Shown: positions 35,614-43,668 of the stretch, one piece after another
How the letters are laid out: the number at the start of each line of letters is the position of its first letter
Numbering within the stretch: position 1 is the stretch's first letter
Assembly: GCA_913031035.1 (NCBI GenBank)
Contig: CAJWGN010000007.1
Span: forward strand, 1 to 55,348
Origin: an uncultured Gammaproteobacteria bacterium
GTDB taxonomy: Bacteria > Pseudomonadota > Gammaproteobacteria > Pseudomonadales > Pseudohongiellaceae
DNA length: 55,348 bases
Direction of reading: 5' to 3'
Made by a program: the position numbers and the translations under genes
Notes under the pieces: model-generated
The model's input: only the letters and a program-made list of their open reading frames with translations
Databases searched by the model: none
What the model was told of the DNA's origin: nothing

Positions 35614-36873
35614 ATGTTTAAAAAAATCTTTAATGGGCTGCTGCTAATCACTTTCTCGATTACCGGTGCCACACCCAGTGCGAGCGAGGATAGCTCAGAC
35701 CCCCAGCAGCTAGTTACCCAGTTTTGGCAGGCAGCAAGCCAGGCAGACCGAGAGTTAAGCGCGGAGGCTTTGATAGAGGCCTCTCCAGATGTACAAACTC
35801 TCTATAGGTGGATGCGAGACGGCCCTAGCTTTGACAAATCGGCACCAGTGGGCGAGCTTGCGAGAGAGCGATTCAGTGAGGATGGTACTCGGTTTCCTTA
35901 TGTTTTTTTAATTCCGCAGTCTTATGATGCAAACCAGTCTTATCCGGTGGAGTTTATGCTGCATGGCGGCGTAGGTCGTTCTGAATGGGAGGCAGGAGAG
36001 ACATTATGGCGCCGCGGGTATGATAGCTTAAAGAAAGAAGATCGGATTACAGTGGTTCCAGCCGCTTGGAAGGACGCCTATTGGTGGCAGTCGATGCAAG
36101 CGGACAACCTGCCTGCACTGCTCAACCTGCTTAAGCAAGATTACAATGTGGATGAAAACCGAGTGAGTTTAACCGGTGTCTCAGACGGTGGCACCGGGGC
36201 TTACTTTTTCGCGTTTAAACAGCCAACCCAGTGGGCTTCATTCTTGCCCTATATCGGTCATCCCGGAGTGCTGCGCAATGCGAACAGCGGTGGTGGTTAT
36301 CGCCTCTACTTCGAGAATTTGCTCAACAAACCGCTTTATATTGTTAATGGTGAAGTTGATCGACTTTATCCCGCAGAATCAGTTCAACCCTTTATTGCGC
36401 TGTTGGCAGAAACCGGTATCAACCATACTTTCAAAGTAATTGAAGATGGAGGGCATAATACTAATTGGTTGCCCGAGGAAACCCCTCTGATCGAAGCATT
36501 TAAAGCAAAAAACCCTCGTGATCCGTTCCCTGACCATCTGGAATGGGTGGCGGACCGCACAGATCGTTACAACAGAAACCACTGGCTGGTAGTCAACAAG
36601 AGGACAAAACAGAGATCGCCGGCGATTATGTCGGTGACTCGAACTAACAACAGTTTTGCCGTAAACGCTGACGGTGCCGAGGAGTTTTCGTTGCTGCTGA
36701 ACCCTGAGGAGGTGAATTTTAATGAAAATGTTACTGTTACAGTCAATGGAGACGTCGTTTTTAACGATCGGGTTTCACTTGATGCCAAGACATTATTAGC
36801 CTGGGCTGGAAAAGATTTAGATCGCAGTCTCTTAGTGTTGGCAGAACTAAAGATATCCTTGCCGGCGGAGTAA
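35614..36873 (+). CDS. Exported esterase-like alpha/beta hydrolase
   Basis: 419 residues from the ATG at 35614, which has AAGG 8 bases ahead; an upstream TTG would add seven residues. A signal peptide (FNGLLLITFSITGATPSA) is followed by a helical N-terminal segment. The hydrolase core has VEFMLHGGVGRSEWE for the oxyanion region, the nucleophile elbow GVSDGGTGA, the Asp in NGEVDRLYP, and the His in DGGHNTNWLP. The layout is that of feruloyl-esterase/PHB-depolymerase-like secreted esterases. A C-terminal beta domain of about 100 residues (SFAVNADGAEEFSLLLNPEEV) may bind a polymer. The substrate is unknown. Confidence 0.83.
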   Translation: MFKKIFNGLLLITFSITGATPSASEDSSDPQQLVTQFWQAASQADRELSAEALIEASPDVQTLYRWMRDGPSFDKSAPVGELARERFSEDGTRFPYVFLIPQSYDANQSYPVEFMLHGGVGRSEWEAGETLWRRGYDSLKKEDRITVVPAAWKDAYWWQSMQADNLPALLNLLKQDYNVDENRVSLTGVSDGGTGAYFFAFKQPTQWASFLPYIGHPGVLRNANSGGGYRLYFENLLNKPLYIVNGEVDRLYPAESVQPFIALLAETGINHTFKVIEDGGHNTNWLPEETPLIEAFKAKNPRDPFPDHLEWVADRTDRYNRNHWLVVNKRTKQRSPAIMSVTRTNNSFAVNADGAEEFSLLLNPEEVNFNENVTVTVNGDVVFNDRVSLDAKTLLAWAGKDLDRSLLVLAELKISLPAE

Positions 36874-37022
36874 CTGCTTGCGGGGGCACAAGCCAGTTAA
36901 CTTAAATGGAGGTCATGCGCTAATCAATTGGGGAGCTCGCCAGCATCTTGCGCTACGCTATTGCTTCGGTGGCCCTTGTAGGAAGAGACTAGTTTGAAAA
37001 AAGGTTACGTCGAAATATTGAT

Positions 37023-37361
37023 ATGGCACTTACTGCTGTAGGAATTGCAGTCGTGTTCAGTGTGATTATACTCGGTGCGAATTTGGACGTGCGGTCGCAG
37101 ATGCCAACAGCACTTGTCGGCGTATTCCTGATGGAAGCCAAGATTTGGGGTCTTTCATCAAAGTTCATTCCTAACCGGCGTAAATACACCAGTCTTCGTG
37201 AGGAGAGTGATCGAAAGCTCGACCTCATTAAAGAATTAAATTCTGCTGCTACCGCAAAAGAGAAAGGCACCGAGGGTGCCAAGCGCATTCAACAAGCTTT
37301 ATTGGCTAAGCATAGCTCGGTGTTGAAAATGTCAGATTTCGCCAGCATTAAGGCCGCTTAA
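37023..37361 (+). CDS. Small membrane protein of unknown function
   Basis: 112 residues. There are one or two hydrophobic segments at the N-terminus (ALTAVGIAVVFSVIILGA and MPTALVGVFLMEAKIWGL). A charged, helical cytoplasmic tail follows (REESDRKLDLIKELNSAATAKEKGTEGAKRIQQ). No family recognised. Codon use is like the neighbours and the frame is intact. The minus strand has a frame of similar length, but the plus frame has the better protein character. Confidence 0.55.
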   Translation: MALTAVGIAVVFSVIILGANLDVRSQMPTALVGVFLMEAKIWGLSSKFIPNRRKYTSLREESDRKLDLIKELNSAATAKEKGTEGAKRIQQALLAKHSSVLKMSDFASIKAA

Positions 37362-37429
37362 AAGGTGAATCCGAAGCTGCACTGCTTGCCTCTACTCAGT
37401 GCTTTTAGTAGCCAGAAAGGGCAGAATCA

Positions 37430-38002
37430 ATGAGAAGAGAAACCCAAAAAATGAAAACTATACTAATCAATTTGGTGATGCTGATGCTCGTAACAAGATC
37501 TGGCCAGGCGTTAGCTCAAACTCCGTCATTTGTTCCTCCAGAGTTTGAAGTGCCTACTGTTTTGGAAAACAACTTTTTTCGGATTAGAACGCTTACGGTA
37601 AATGACGTCGTCAAGGATTATGATGCGGTTATGTCCAGTGTAGAACATTTACAAGGGGTGTTTGGCCCCAACTCTACTTGGCCTGAGGCTGACCTCACTT
37701 TTGAGCAAGATCTGATTGATTTAGGGTGGCACCAGAAGGAATTTCAGAATCGTTCTACCTTTGCCTATACCGTAGTTTCATTAGATGAAAAGCGAGTTCT
37801 TGGGTGCATCTACATCAACCCAACCAACAAGGGTGATTTTGATGCCGAGATTACAATGTGGGTTCGTGCTGATGTCGTTGAAAATGGATACGATGTCCTC
37901 CTGTTTAAAACGGTGAGTGATTGGGTTTCACAGACGTGGCCATTTCAAAACCCAGGGTATCCCGGCAGAATCACAAACTGGGAACAATGGCTGGCGTTGT
38001 AA
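37430..38002 (+). CDS. Exported GNAT-fold protein
   Basis: 190 residues with an N-terminal signal peptide (ILINLVMLMLVTRSGQALA, cleavage before QTP). The mature part has an acetyltransferase-like outline: FRIRTLTVNDVVKDYDAVMSSVEHL (substrate helix region), FAYTVVSLDEKRVLGCIYIN (beta4/beta5), DAEITMWVRADVV (usual core strand) and a C-terminal FKTVSDWVSQTWPF helix. GNAT enzymes use acetyl-CoA, which is not present in the periplasm, so a signal peptide on this fold is unexpected; the protein may bind something else. The usual RxxGxG/A pyrophosphate loop is not evident. In-frame starts lie at 37430 and 37451. Confidence 0.7.
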   Translation: MRRETQKMKTILINLVMLMLVTRSGQALAQTPSFVPPEFEVPTVLENNFFRIRTLTVNDVVKDYDAVMSSVEHLQGVFGPNSTWPEADLTFEQDLIDLGWHQKEFQNRSTFAYTVVSLDEKRVLGCIYINPTNKGDFDAEITMWVRADVVENGYDVLLFKTVSDWVSQTWPFQNPGYPGRITNWEQWLAL

Positions 38003-38094
38003 GCTGGACCCTGTCAAGTCAGACGGGACTGAAAAAAACCAAACAACGCTAAGCCTGAGCCTCTGCGATTCAAGACGTTATTACGTATGGGGCT

Positions 38095-38345
38095 ATGAAT
38101 ATTACTGAAGAATTTTTGATAGGCATCGCCAGTATTTCTATCCCATTGATTGGCTTTAGCGGGAGCGGCAACAGCTCTTTGTTATTGGATCGAAGGCAAA
38201 TGGATGCCTTCTAAAATGCTTCAGCTAACAACACTGAACAATTCGGCACAATTTTACTTTTTGAGGCGTTCTTGCCGACCATTATCGATCTCTCGTTTTA
38301 AAATCTGTAATTATTGTAGCAGGTTTCGAATATACTGTGATTAAC
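38095..38345 (+). pseudogene. Remnant of a small multi-pass membrane protein
   Basis: From the ATG at 38095 the frame gives MNITEEFLIGIASISIPLIG, followed by FSGSGNSSLLLDRRQMDAF and a stop. This fits the start of the small integral membrane proteins whose first helix reads MNxTExFxxIxxISVxIVGFSG. Downstream hydrophobic pieces in other frames (GTILLFEAFLPTIIDLSF, then FFIGFALQYYG) suggest lost helices 2-4. Frameshifted and non-functional. Confidence 0.45.
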
Positions 38346-39336
38346 GTTCCATTTTTATTGGTTTTGCCCTACAGTATTATGGTAGGTGCGCACAGTTTCT
38401 ATCTCTTGTTATTGTATTCTGGTGAAGATTCAGCATAGCAGTAAAAAGAAAAAGGCAGTGCTGCAGGCTGCTTCTATCAAGTCTGCTGTAGGTTTCGATT
38501 TTCTCTCACCATTGAGAAGACTTACATGGTGCCAATAACCTACATCACGCGATAAACAGATTAGCTACAGTCACCCTGAAGTTGGCGAAAAAATCTGATT
38601 TGCTTTAAGACTAAAATAAACGGAGAATTATAATAATAGAAGCAAGAATTTTTGTATTTACGCAACATAAATTCTATATTTTTCGCTGTTCATGGTTTCA
38701 TCTTCAGAAAATAAAAACCCATTCGATCGTTTATTCAAAATTCCATTATTAGCCAACTATTGATTCAATCAGCAGACCATTTATTAGCTGTAAAGTATTA
38801 GTAGGTTTGGTTGTTTTTCTTATTAGCAGATAGGCGCCGACTCCGGCTTGGCGAATAGATTATGCTTAAGCCGCGTACGCTGATCGTCGCTATTCCTATG
38901 AAATTTCTAACGCGGGTAAATTAATTTCCGCGTTGCTTAGTGTGTTCTCGAGACCTTGTTTGGGTCACGCCCCAGATTTCTGCGGCGGACGCACTCTCTG
39001 GTGCTAACGAGTTCAGTGCCTTGGTTAAGTTGAACTAATCTGTGGTTTGTAGATTCAGTTCAGGTCTTACTTGCTCTTTGTTCTTTTCTGTCTGTTTCCG
39101 CTGGCTCCTCCCACCTGATCCTCGATATCTTTCTATTACTCGCAGAACTGCCAAGGTTCAGAGCACCAGAGCTTATGCCACTCATCATCTTTAATGTTTT
39201 AGGGTCATTAACCTGTCTTTGCTATCTGCTTGCGCGCCCCAACATGTTTCTGTTTGCAACAGGTTCTTGCATCTGAGCCACGCATACACTCTAATCGGAT
39301 CTAAATTATAAGAGTTCGAACTACACGAGGCTCCTC
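38346..39336. other. Almost 1 kb of AT-rich sequence without a gene
   Basis: No frame of coding quality on either strand. AT-rich tracts dominate 38590-38780. The last 40 bases hold a GAGG ribosome site for the gene at 39337. A structured RNA or a fully eroded gene cannot be excluded. Confidence 0.5.
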
Positions 39337-40482
39337 ATGACATTAAGAATACCCAAGTTTATCCAAGTAACGACAGCCGTTGCGCTTTTAGCAGCTTCAG
39401 GACTATTTTCTACCTCCGTGCTAGCTCAGCAGAGCAACGCACGAGGTCCTATAGGGGAAAGCCCTTATGATGTGGTGTCCCTTTGGCACGAACCATTTGC
39501 AGAGCCTGGTTTCGCTTTTGGGGGCAATTCGGGAGTCTGGGCGGAATCGCCGGACCGCATCTTTATTGCCCAACGGGGTGAGACATTGCTGCCATCCCCT
39601 GTAGCTGACGATTTCCTTGGTTTTGCTGGGGATATGGGTTTAAACGTACTTCGGGATACGACCCGCAGGACATGGCAAAATTGCCTGTATACCGTTAATG
39701 GTGACGGTGAAGTGCAAGAAATCTGGAATCAGTGGGATTACCTGTGCGAAGACTCCGATGGCCCCGGTCCTCACAGAGTGAGAATTAGCCCCTACGACCC
39801 TGAAAACCGTGTTTGGATTGTTAATGAAACCTTTCATCAAATCTATGTCTTCTCCAATGATGGTAGTGAGCTGCTGCTGACACTCGGGGAAAAGCTTGTA
39901 CCGGGCAGTGATGAAAATCATTTTTCGCGCCCTCAAGATGTCGCGTTTCTTCCTGATGGCCGTATCCTCATTGCTGATGGTTTGGATAATCATCGCATTA
40001 TGATTATGGATAGTGATCTTAACTATTTAGGTGAGTTTGGTGGCTTTGGCGACGGGCCTGGCCAGTTCGATGGCGTTCACGCAGTGGGTGTCGGTCCGGA
40101 CGGTTTGATCTTTGGTTTGGATCGATTGGGTGGCCGAATCAACGTTTTTAGAACTACCAGTGACCCTGCGGTAATGGATTTCGTTGATGTGTGGGACGGA
40201 TTTACTCTGCCTCTAGACATAATTGTCAACGACGATAGCATTTGGATTACTGATCTTGGCCCGCTTCGGTTCATTAACATGGATTTTGAAGGTAACTATC
40301 TCTATACCTGGCTGGTGCCTCGTGAACTGCCAGACGGCTATCTCGAAGTGCATACCTTCTCAGTGGACTCTGAGGGAACTCTTTACGGCGGTGATAACCA
40401 ATACGGGCGCTCGCAAAAGCTCGTGCCAAAAGCCAATGCGGACCCAGCGCTGCTTATTCAGCCTCCTTGGGTGGCAAAGTAG
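39337..40482 (+). CDS. Exported six-bladed beta-propeller (NHL/PAL-like) protein
   Basis: 381 residues with a signal peptide (TAVALLAASGLFSTSVLA, cleavage before QQ). Blades show the NHL/PAL pattern: RVWIVNETFHQIYVFSNDG, FSRPQDVAFLPDGRILIADGLDNHRIMIMD, GQFDGVHAVGVGPDGLIFGL, SIWITDLGPLRFINMDFEGN. The H-x-V/L-x-V-x-P-DG and RP-x-D-V-A-F-x-PDG turns resemble peptidyl-alpha-hydroxyglycine lyase-like propellers. It is followed 9 bases downstream by an exported aldolase-like protein, so the two are probably co-transcribed and act in the same compartment. A GAGG ribosome site precedes the ATG. Confidence 0.88.
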   Translation: MTLRIPKFIQVTTAVALLAASGLFSTSVLAQQSNARGPIGESPYDVVSLWHEPFAEPGFAFGGNSGVWAESPDRIFIAQRGETLLPSPVADDFLGFAGDMGLNVLRDTTRRTWQNCLYTVNGDGEVQEIWNQWDYLCEDSDGPGPHRVRISPYDPENRVWIVNETFHQIYVFSNDGSELLLTLGEKLVPGSDENHFSRPQDVAFLPDGRILIADGLDNHRIMIMDSDLNYLGEFGGFGDGPGQFDGVHAVGVGPDGLIFGLDRLGGRINVFRTTSDPAVMDFVDVWDGFTLPLDIIVNDDSIWITDLGPLRFINMDFEGNYLYTWLVPRELPDGYLEVHTFSVDSEGTLYGGDNQYGRSQKLVPKANADPALLIQPPWVAK

Positions 40483-40491
40483 AACGTCGCA

Positions 40492-41463
40492 ATGAGCTTA
40501 TTCACCAAATTAGCGCTAACTGTAGGGCTAACAAGTATTGGGTTTTGCAGTCTTGCCCAAGACTCGTCTGTTCGCCTCAACAAAGCAATCGAGCTGTTGG
40601 AAAATGATTCGCCAGCATTTGGATTGCTGGCTTTTGACTACTCGTTAAACAACGCCCGGTCTTTATCGAGGTCGGGCCTGGATTTTGTCATTATTGACAT
40701 GGAACATGCGCCTTTTGATGTAGATAAGCTTCGTTTATTTCTTCTCGGGATGACTGATAAAAGGACGATCGCTGAGAAGGGAAATCTGCAGCCTGATGTG
40801 ATTCCGATAGTGAGAATTCCGGCAACCGGTAAAGAGGATTTTTTAGCGCAGGCTAAGCAGGTATTAGATGTTGGTGCCTTCGGCGTTATGTACCCGTCTA
40901 TAAATACCAAGGCAGAAGCTGAATTAGCCGTCCGCGCTACCCGCTACCCTCAACTTAGCGGGGTTGAAGACTATGATCCCAATGGCCTGCGCGGGCGCAA
41001 TCCGTCCAATGCAGTTTGGTATTGGGGTGTGACAGATTATTATGCGAAAGCCGATGTATGGCCGCTAGATCCAGCTGGCGAACTACTTGCTGTAATTCAA
41101 ATCGAAACCAAGCAAGGCGTCGAAAATATTGACGATATCTTATCGGTCCCAGGGGTTGGAGTTATCTTTATCGGACCTTCTGATTTAAGCGCCGATATGG
41201 GTTTTGCTAGCGCGTCAGCACCAGAGGTTGAGGCGGCAATACAGGTGGTACTTCAAAGCTGTATAGAAAATAACGTGGCCTGTGCAATCACCACAAACCA
41301 AAATACCGTTGAGGGACGCCTGCAACAAGGTTTTCGGTTTGTGACTGTAGGCCTTGATGGTGGTCTGTCTGCGCGAGCGTCTGAAGCTTTGCGAAGAGGC
41401 CGACAAGCATCTGGCAGAGACAAAGTAGAATTGGATGTGGCTCCAAGCAGCGCCCCTTACTAA
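40492..41463 (+). CDS. Exported HpcH/HpaI-type aldolase
   Basis: 323 residues. A signal peptide (LFTKLALTVGLTSIGFCSLA, cleavage before QD) precedes a complete class II HpcH/HpaI aldolase barrel. The active-site pieces are all present: IIDMEHAPFD with E71/H72, PIVRIPAT with R108, the metal ligand Glu in QIETKQGVENID (E205), and the metal ligand Asp in IGPSDLSADMG (D231). These enzymes reversibly cleave 2-keto-4-hydroxy acids to pyruvate plus an aldehyde and are normally cytoplasmic. An exported, apparently active copy is unusual. It sits 9 bases after the exported propeller gene. Confidence 0.88.
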   Translation: MSLFTKLALTVGLTSIGFCSLAQDSSVRLNKAIELLENDSPAFGLLAFDYSLNNARSLSRSGLDFVIIDMEHAPFDVDKLRLFLLGMTDKRTIAEKGNLQPDVIPIVRIPATGKEDFLAQAKQVLDVGAFGVMYPSINTKAEAELAVRATRYPQLSGVEDYDPNGLRGRNPSNAVWYWGVTDYYAKADVWPLDPAGELLAVIQIETKQGVENIDDILSVPGVGVIFIGPSDLSADMGFASASAPEVEAAIQVVLQSCIENNVACAITTNQNTVEGRLQQGFRFVTVGLDGGLSARASEALRRGRQASGRDKVELDVAPSSAPY

Positions 41464-41525
41464 TTTGCTGGCAAAGGCATCTTGCAAGAGCTTTCGAGTA
41501 AGAGTGATGTTAACCCGCCCTGTCG

Positions 41526-42653
41526 CTAGAGCTTTTTAAGCACACCTTCTATCCTCGAAAACGCATCTTCCAAAATTGCCTTGTCTTGCCCGAAGGCTAT
41601 GCGTAAATGTTTGTCCATTCCGAATGAGTCTCCAGCCGCTACAAATACCCCTGTTTCTTCAATGAGCTTATGCATTAGATCGGTTGAATTAATGTCTAAG
41701 TTATAGCGAATAAAAGTTACAGCGGATGCCTGAGGAGGCGTGTAGCTAAAGAGACCAGACTGAGAATCCATCCACTGCTGCAGAACCGGATAGCCCCCTC
41801 GAATGTATTTTCGAGCACGCTCGAGTAAGCGTGGACGAACTTGAGCTGAAAGCGCGTGGGCGGCAAGATGGTTGCTCAGCATTGTAGCGGTGATAGTCGA
41901 ATATTCGTGCCGTCTCCAAATGTCTTCCACCATGTCAGGAGGGCCGACAATCCAGCCGACCCTAAGCCCCGGCAGACCATAGGCTTTACTCATTGAACCT
42001 ACCGCAATGACTTTTTCATAGCGTCCGAAAAAAGAGCAAGTCTCGTGTGTTTGTTCTCGCTCAGCTCCGCGATAAACCTCGTCTGCAAGAATCCACGCGC
42101 CAACTCTACCAGCGGCAGCGATAACAGCATTCATCTCCGCCTCAGTAAAGATGTGGCCGGTTGGATTGTTTGGGTTTACCACCGCGATGACTTTAGTATT
42201 AGCGTTCACCTGAGCATTAAGCTGGTCGATGTCCAAAGCCCAGTTATTTCGAGAATCTAGAGCGAATGGTTTTACAATCGCGCCAAGGTTCTCAGCTATA
42301 CCCCAGACCTGCTTATACGTTGGGGTAACCGTTGCTATTTCATCACCTGCCTGAATAAGCGTCTGTATAGCAATCTGATTCGCTTCTGCGGCTCCCACAG
42401 TGACTAATACGTTCTCGGTGTGCGCGTTGTCATAAAGAGCAGCAATGCTCTCTCGGAGCAATGGAATACCATTTACATGAGGGTAGTTGATCTCCAGAGC
42501 AAGAAGCTTTTCCTGAAGGTCAGAATCATCGCCAATCAGCTCCGACAGTGTCACTGGGTGAACGCCACTCTCGGTCAGGTTTATCTCTACTTTCTGCTCC
42601 CAAATTGACTGACAGAATTCAAGTTCAAATGCCTGAAATTTATTTTTTGCCAT
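41526..42653 (-). CDS. PLP-dependent class I/II aminotransferase
   Basis: 375 residues, fold type I. NPNNPTG at 160-166, the PLP-contacting DEVYRG at 191-196, the Schiff-base Lys K223 in GSMSKAYGLPGLRVGW, and a C-terminal Arg in HLRIAFG are all present. The N-terminal NLTESGVHPVTLSEL and the long YPHVNGIPLLRESIA region match the alanine/valine-pyruvate-like or MalY-type clade. Substrate cannot be assigned. The gene is divergent from the ABC system at 42874, with 220 bases between, and convergent with the aldolase. Cytoplasmic. Confidence 0.9.
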   Translation of the reverse strand: MAKNKFQAFELEFCQSIWEQKVEINLTESGVHPVTLSELIGDDSDLQEKLLALEINYPHVNGIPLLRESIAALYDNAHTENVLVTVGAAEANQIAIQTLIQAGDEIATVTPTYKQVWGIAENLGAIVKPFALDSRNNWALDIDQLNAQVNANTKVIAVVNPNNPTGHIFTEAEMNAVIAAAGRVGAWILADEVYRGAEREQTHETCSFFGRYEKVIAVGSMSKAYGLPGLRVGWIVGPPDMVEDIWRRHEYSTITATMLSNHLAAHALSAQVRPRLLERARKYIRGGYPVLQQWMDSQSGLFSYTPPQASAVTFIRYNLDINSTDLMHKLIEETGVFVAAGDSFGMDKHLRIAFGQDKAILEDAFSRIEGVLKKL

Positions 42654-42873
42654 TGCCTATTCATCCTTCGATTTTCGTTAGAATCAGTTTTTAACTAATC
42701 CGCACCACTAAAGTCATTTTTTCAGTTTGCCTCGTATTCACTTTTTTTGCACAGTCTTTTAAGCTAATACAGGCGTGAAACTCTAAAGAGTTGAGCCTGA
42801 GATTAACAGCTGCTGAGAAGAAGTTAAGCCTGCATTGGTAGAGTTCCTCCCAGCTTGTTAGACTGCGCTGCTA

Positions 42874-43656
42874 ATGATTGAACTTACTAGCATCCAAAAA
42901 TCTTTCGATGATGGTCACAGCTTCGCTGTGGCTGATACCTCTTTTATTGTGAGCAAGGGCGAGTTTCTTGGGCTTGTCGGCGAATCAGGAAGTGGTAAAA
43001 CCACCACTTTAAAAATGATAAACCGTTTAGAGGAGCCTAGCAGCGGCACAATTATTGTTAATGGCAAGAATATTCTTGATCAGAATCCTGAATCATTAAG
43101 GCGAAATATTGGCTACGTTTTTCAAGGTATCGGTTTGTTTCCTCATCACACAGTCGCCGAAAATGTAGCTGCTGTGCCGCAGTTATTGAAATGGAGTAAG
43201 CAAGAAATCACCAAGCGCTGCCAAGAGACTCTTGAGCTTGTTGGTTTGCCCTACGCAGAATTTGCCGACCGCATGCCTAATGAGCTGTCAGGCGGACAGC
43301 AGCAGCGTGTAGGGGTGGCACGGGCATTAGCTGCAAATCCTGAGGTGGTTTTGATGGACGAGCCATTTGGAGCCCTCGATCCAATTAATCGAGATATGTT
43401 GCAAGAAGAGTTCAAGCGCATTCAAGCTCAATTGAACCTGACTGTCATTATGGTCACTCACGATATGACAGAAGCCCTGCTGATGGCCGATCGTATCGCT
43501 GTCATGAAAGATGGGCAGGTTCTTCAGATTGATACGCCCGCACAGCTTTTACTCAATCCTCAGCACGAGTATGTAAAAGACCTAGTAGAAACCCCTAAGC
43601 GCCGGACTGATCGGCTCGAACGCCTAATGCAGTCAGCCAATGTAGGGCTTAGCTAG
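42874..43656 (+). CDS. Glycine betaine/choline-type ABC transporter ATPase
   Basis: 260 residues. Walker A is GESGSGKTT (36-44), the Q-loop is YVFQGIGLFPHHTV, the signature is LSGGQQQR (138-145), Walker B is VVLMDEPFGALDP and the switch His is in VMVTHDMTEA. Length and the ELSGGQQQRVGVARALAANP region match the OpuCA/OsmV group that powers uptake of betaine, choline or carnitine. No CBS domain pair follows, unlike many OpuA/ProV proteins. It is 12 bases upstream of the fused permease-binding protein gene and surely forms one transporter with it. Confidence 0.93.
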   Translation: MIELTSIQKSFDDGHSFAVADTSFIVSKGEFLGLVGESGSGKTTTLKMINRLEEPSSGTIIVNGKNILDQNPESLRRNIGYVFQGIGLFPHHTVAENVAAVPQLLKWSKQEITKRCQETLELVGLPYAEFADRMPNELSGGQQQRVGVARALAANPEVVLMDEPFGALDPINRDMLQEEFKRIQAQLNLTVIMVTHDMTEALLMADRIAVMKDGQVLQIDTPAQLLLNPQHEYVKDLVETPKRRTDRLERLMQSANVGLS

Positions 43657-43668
43657 AGTGAATAACTG

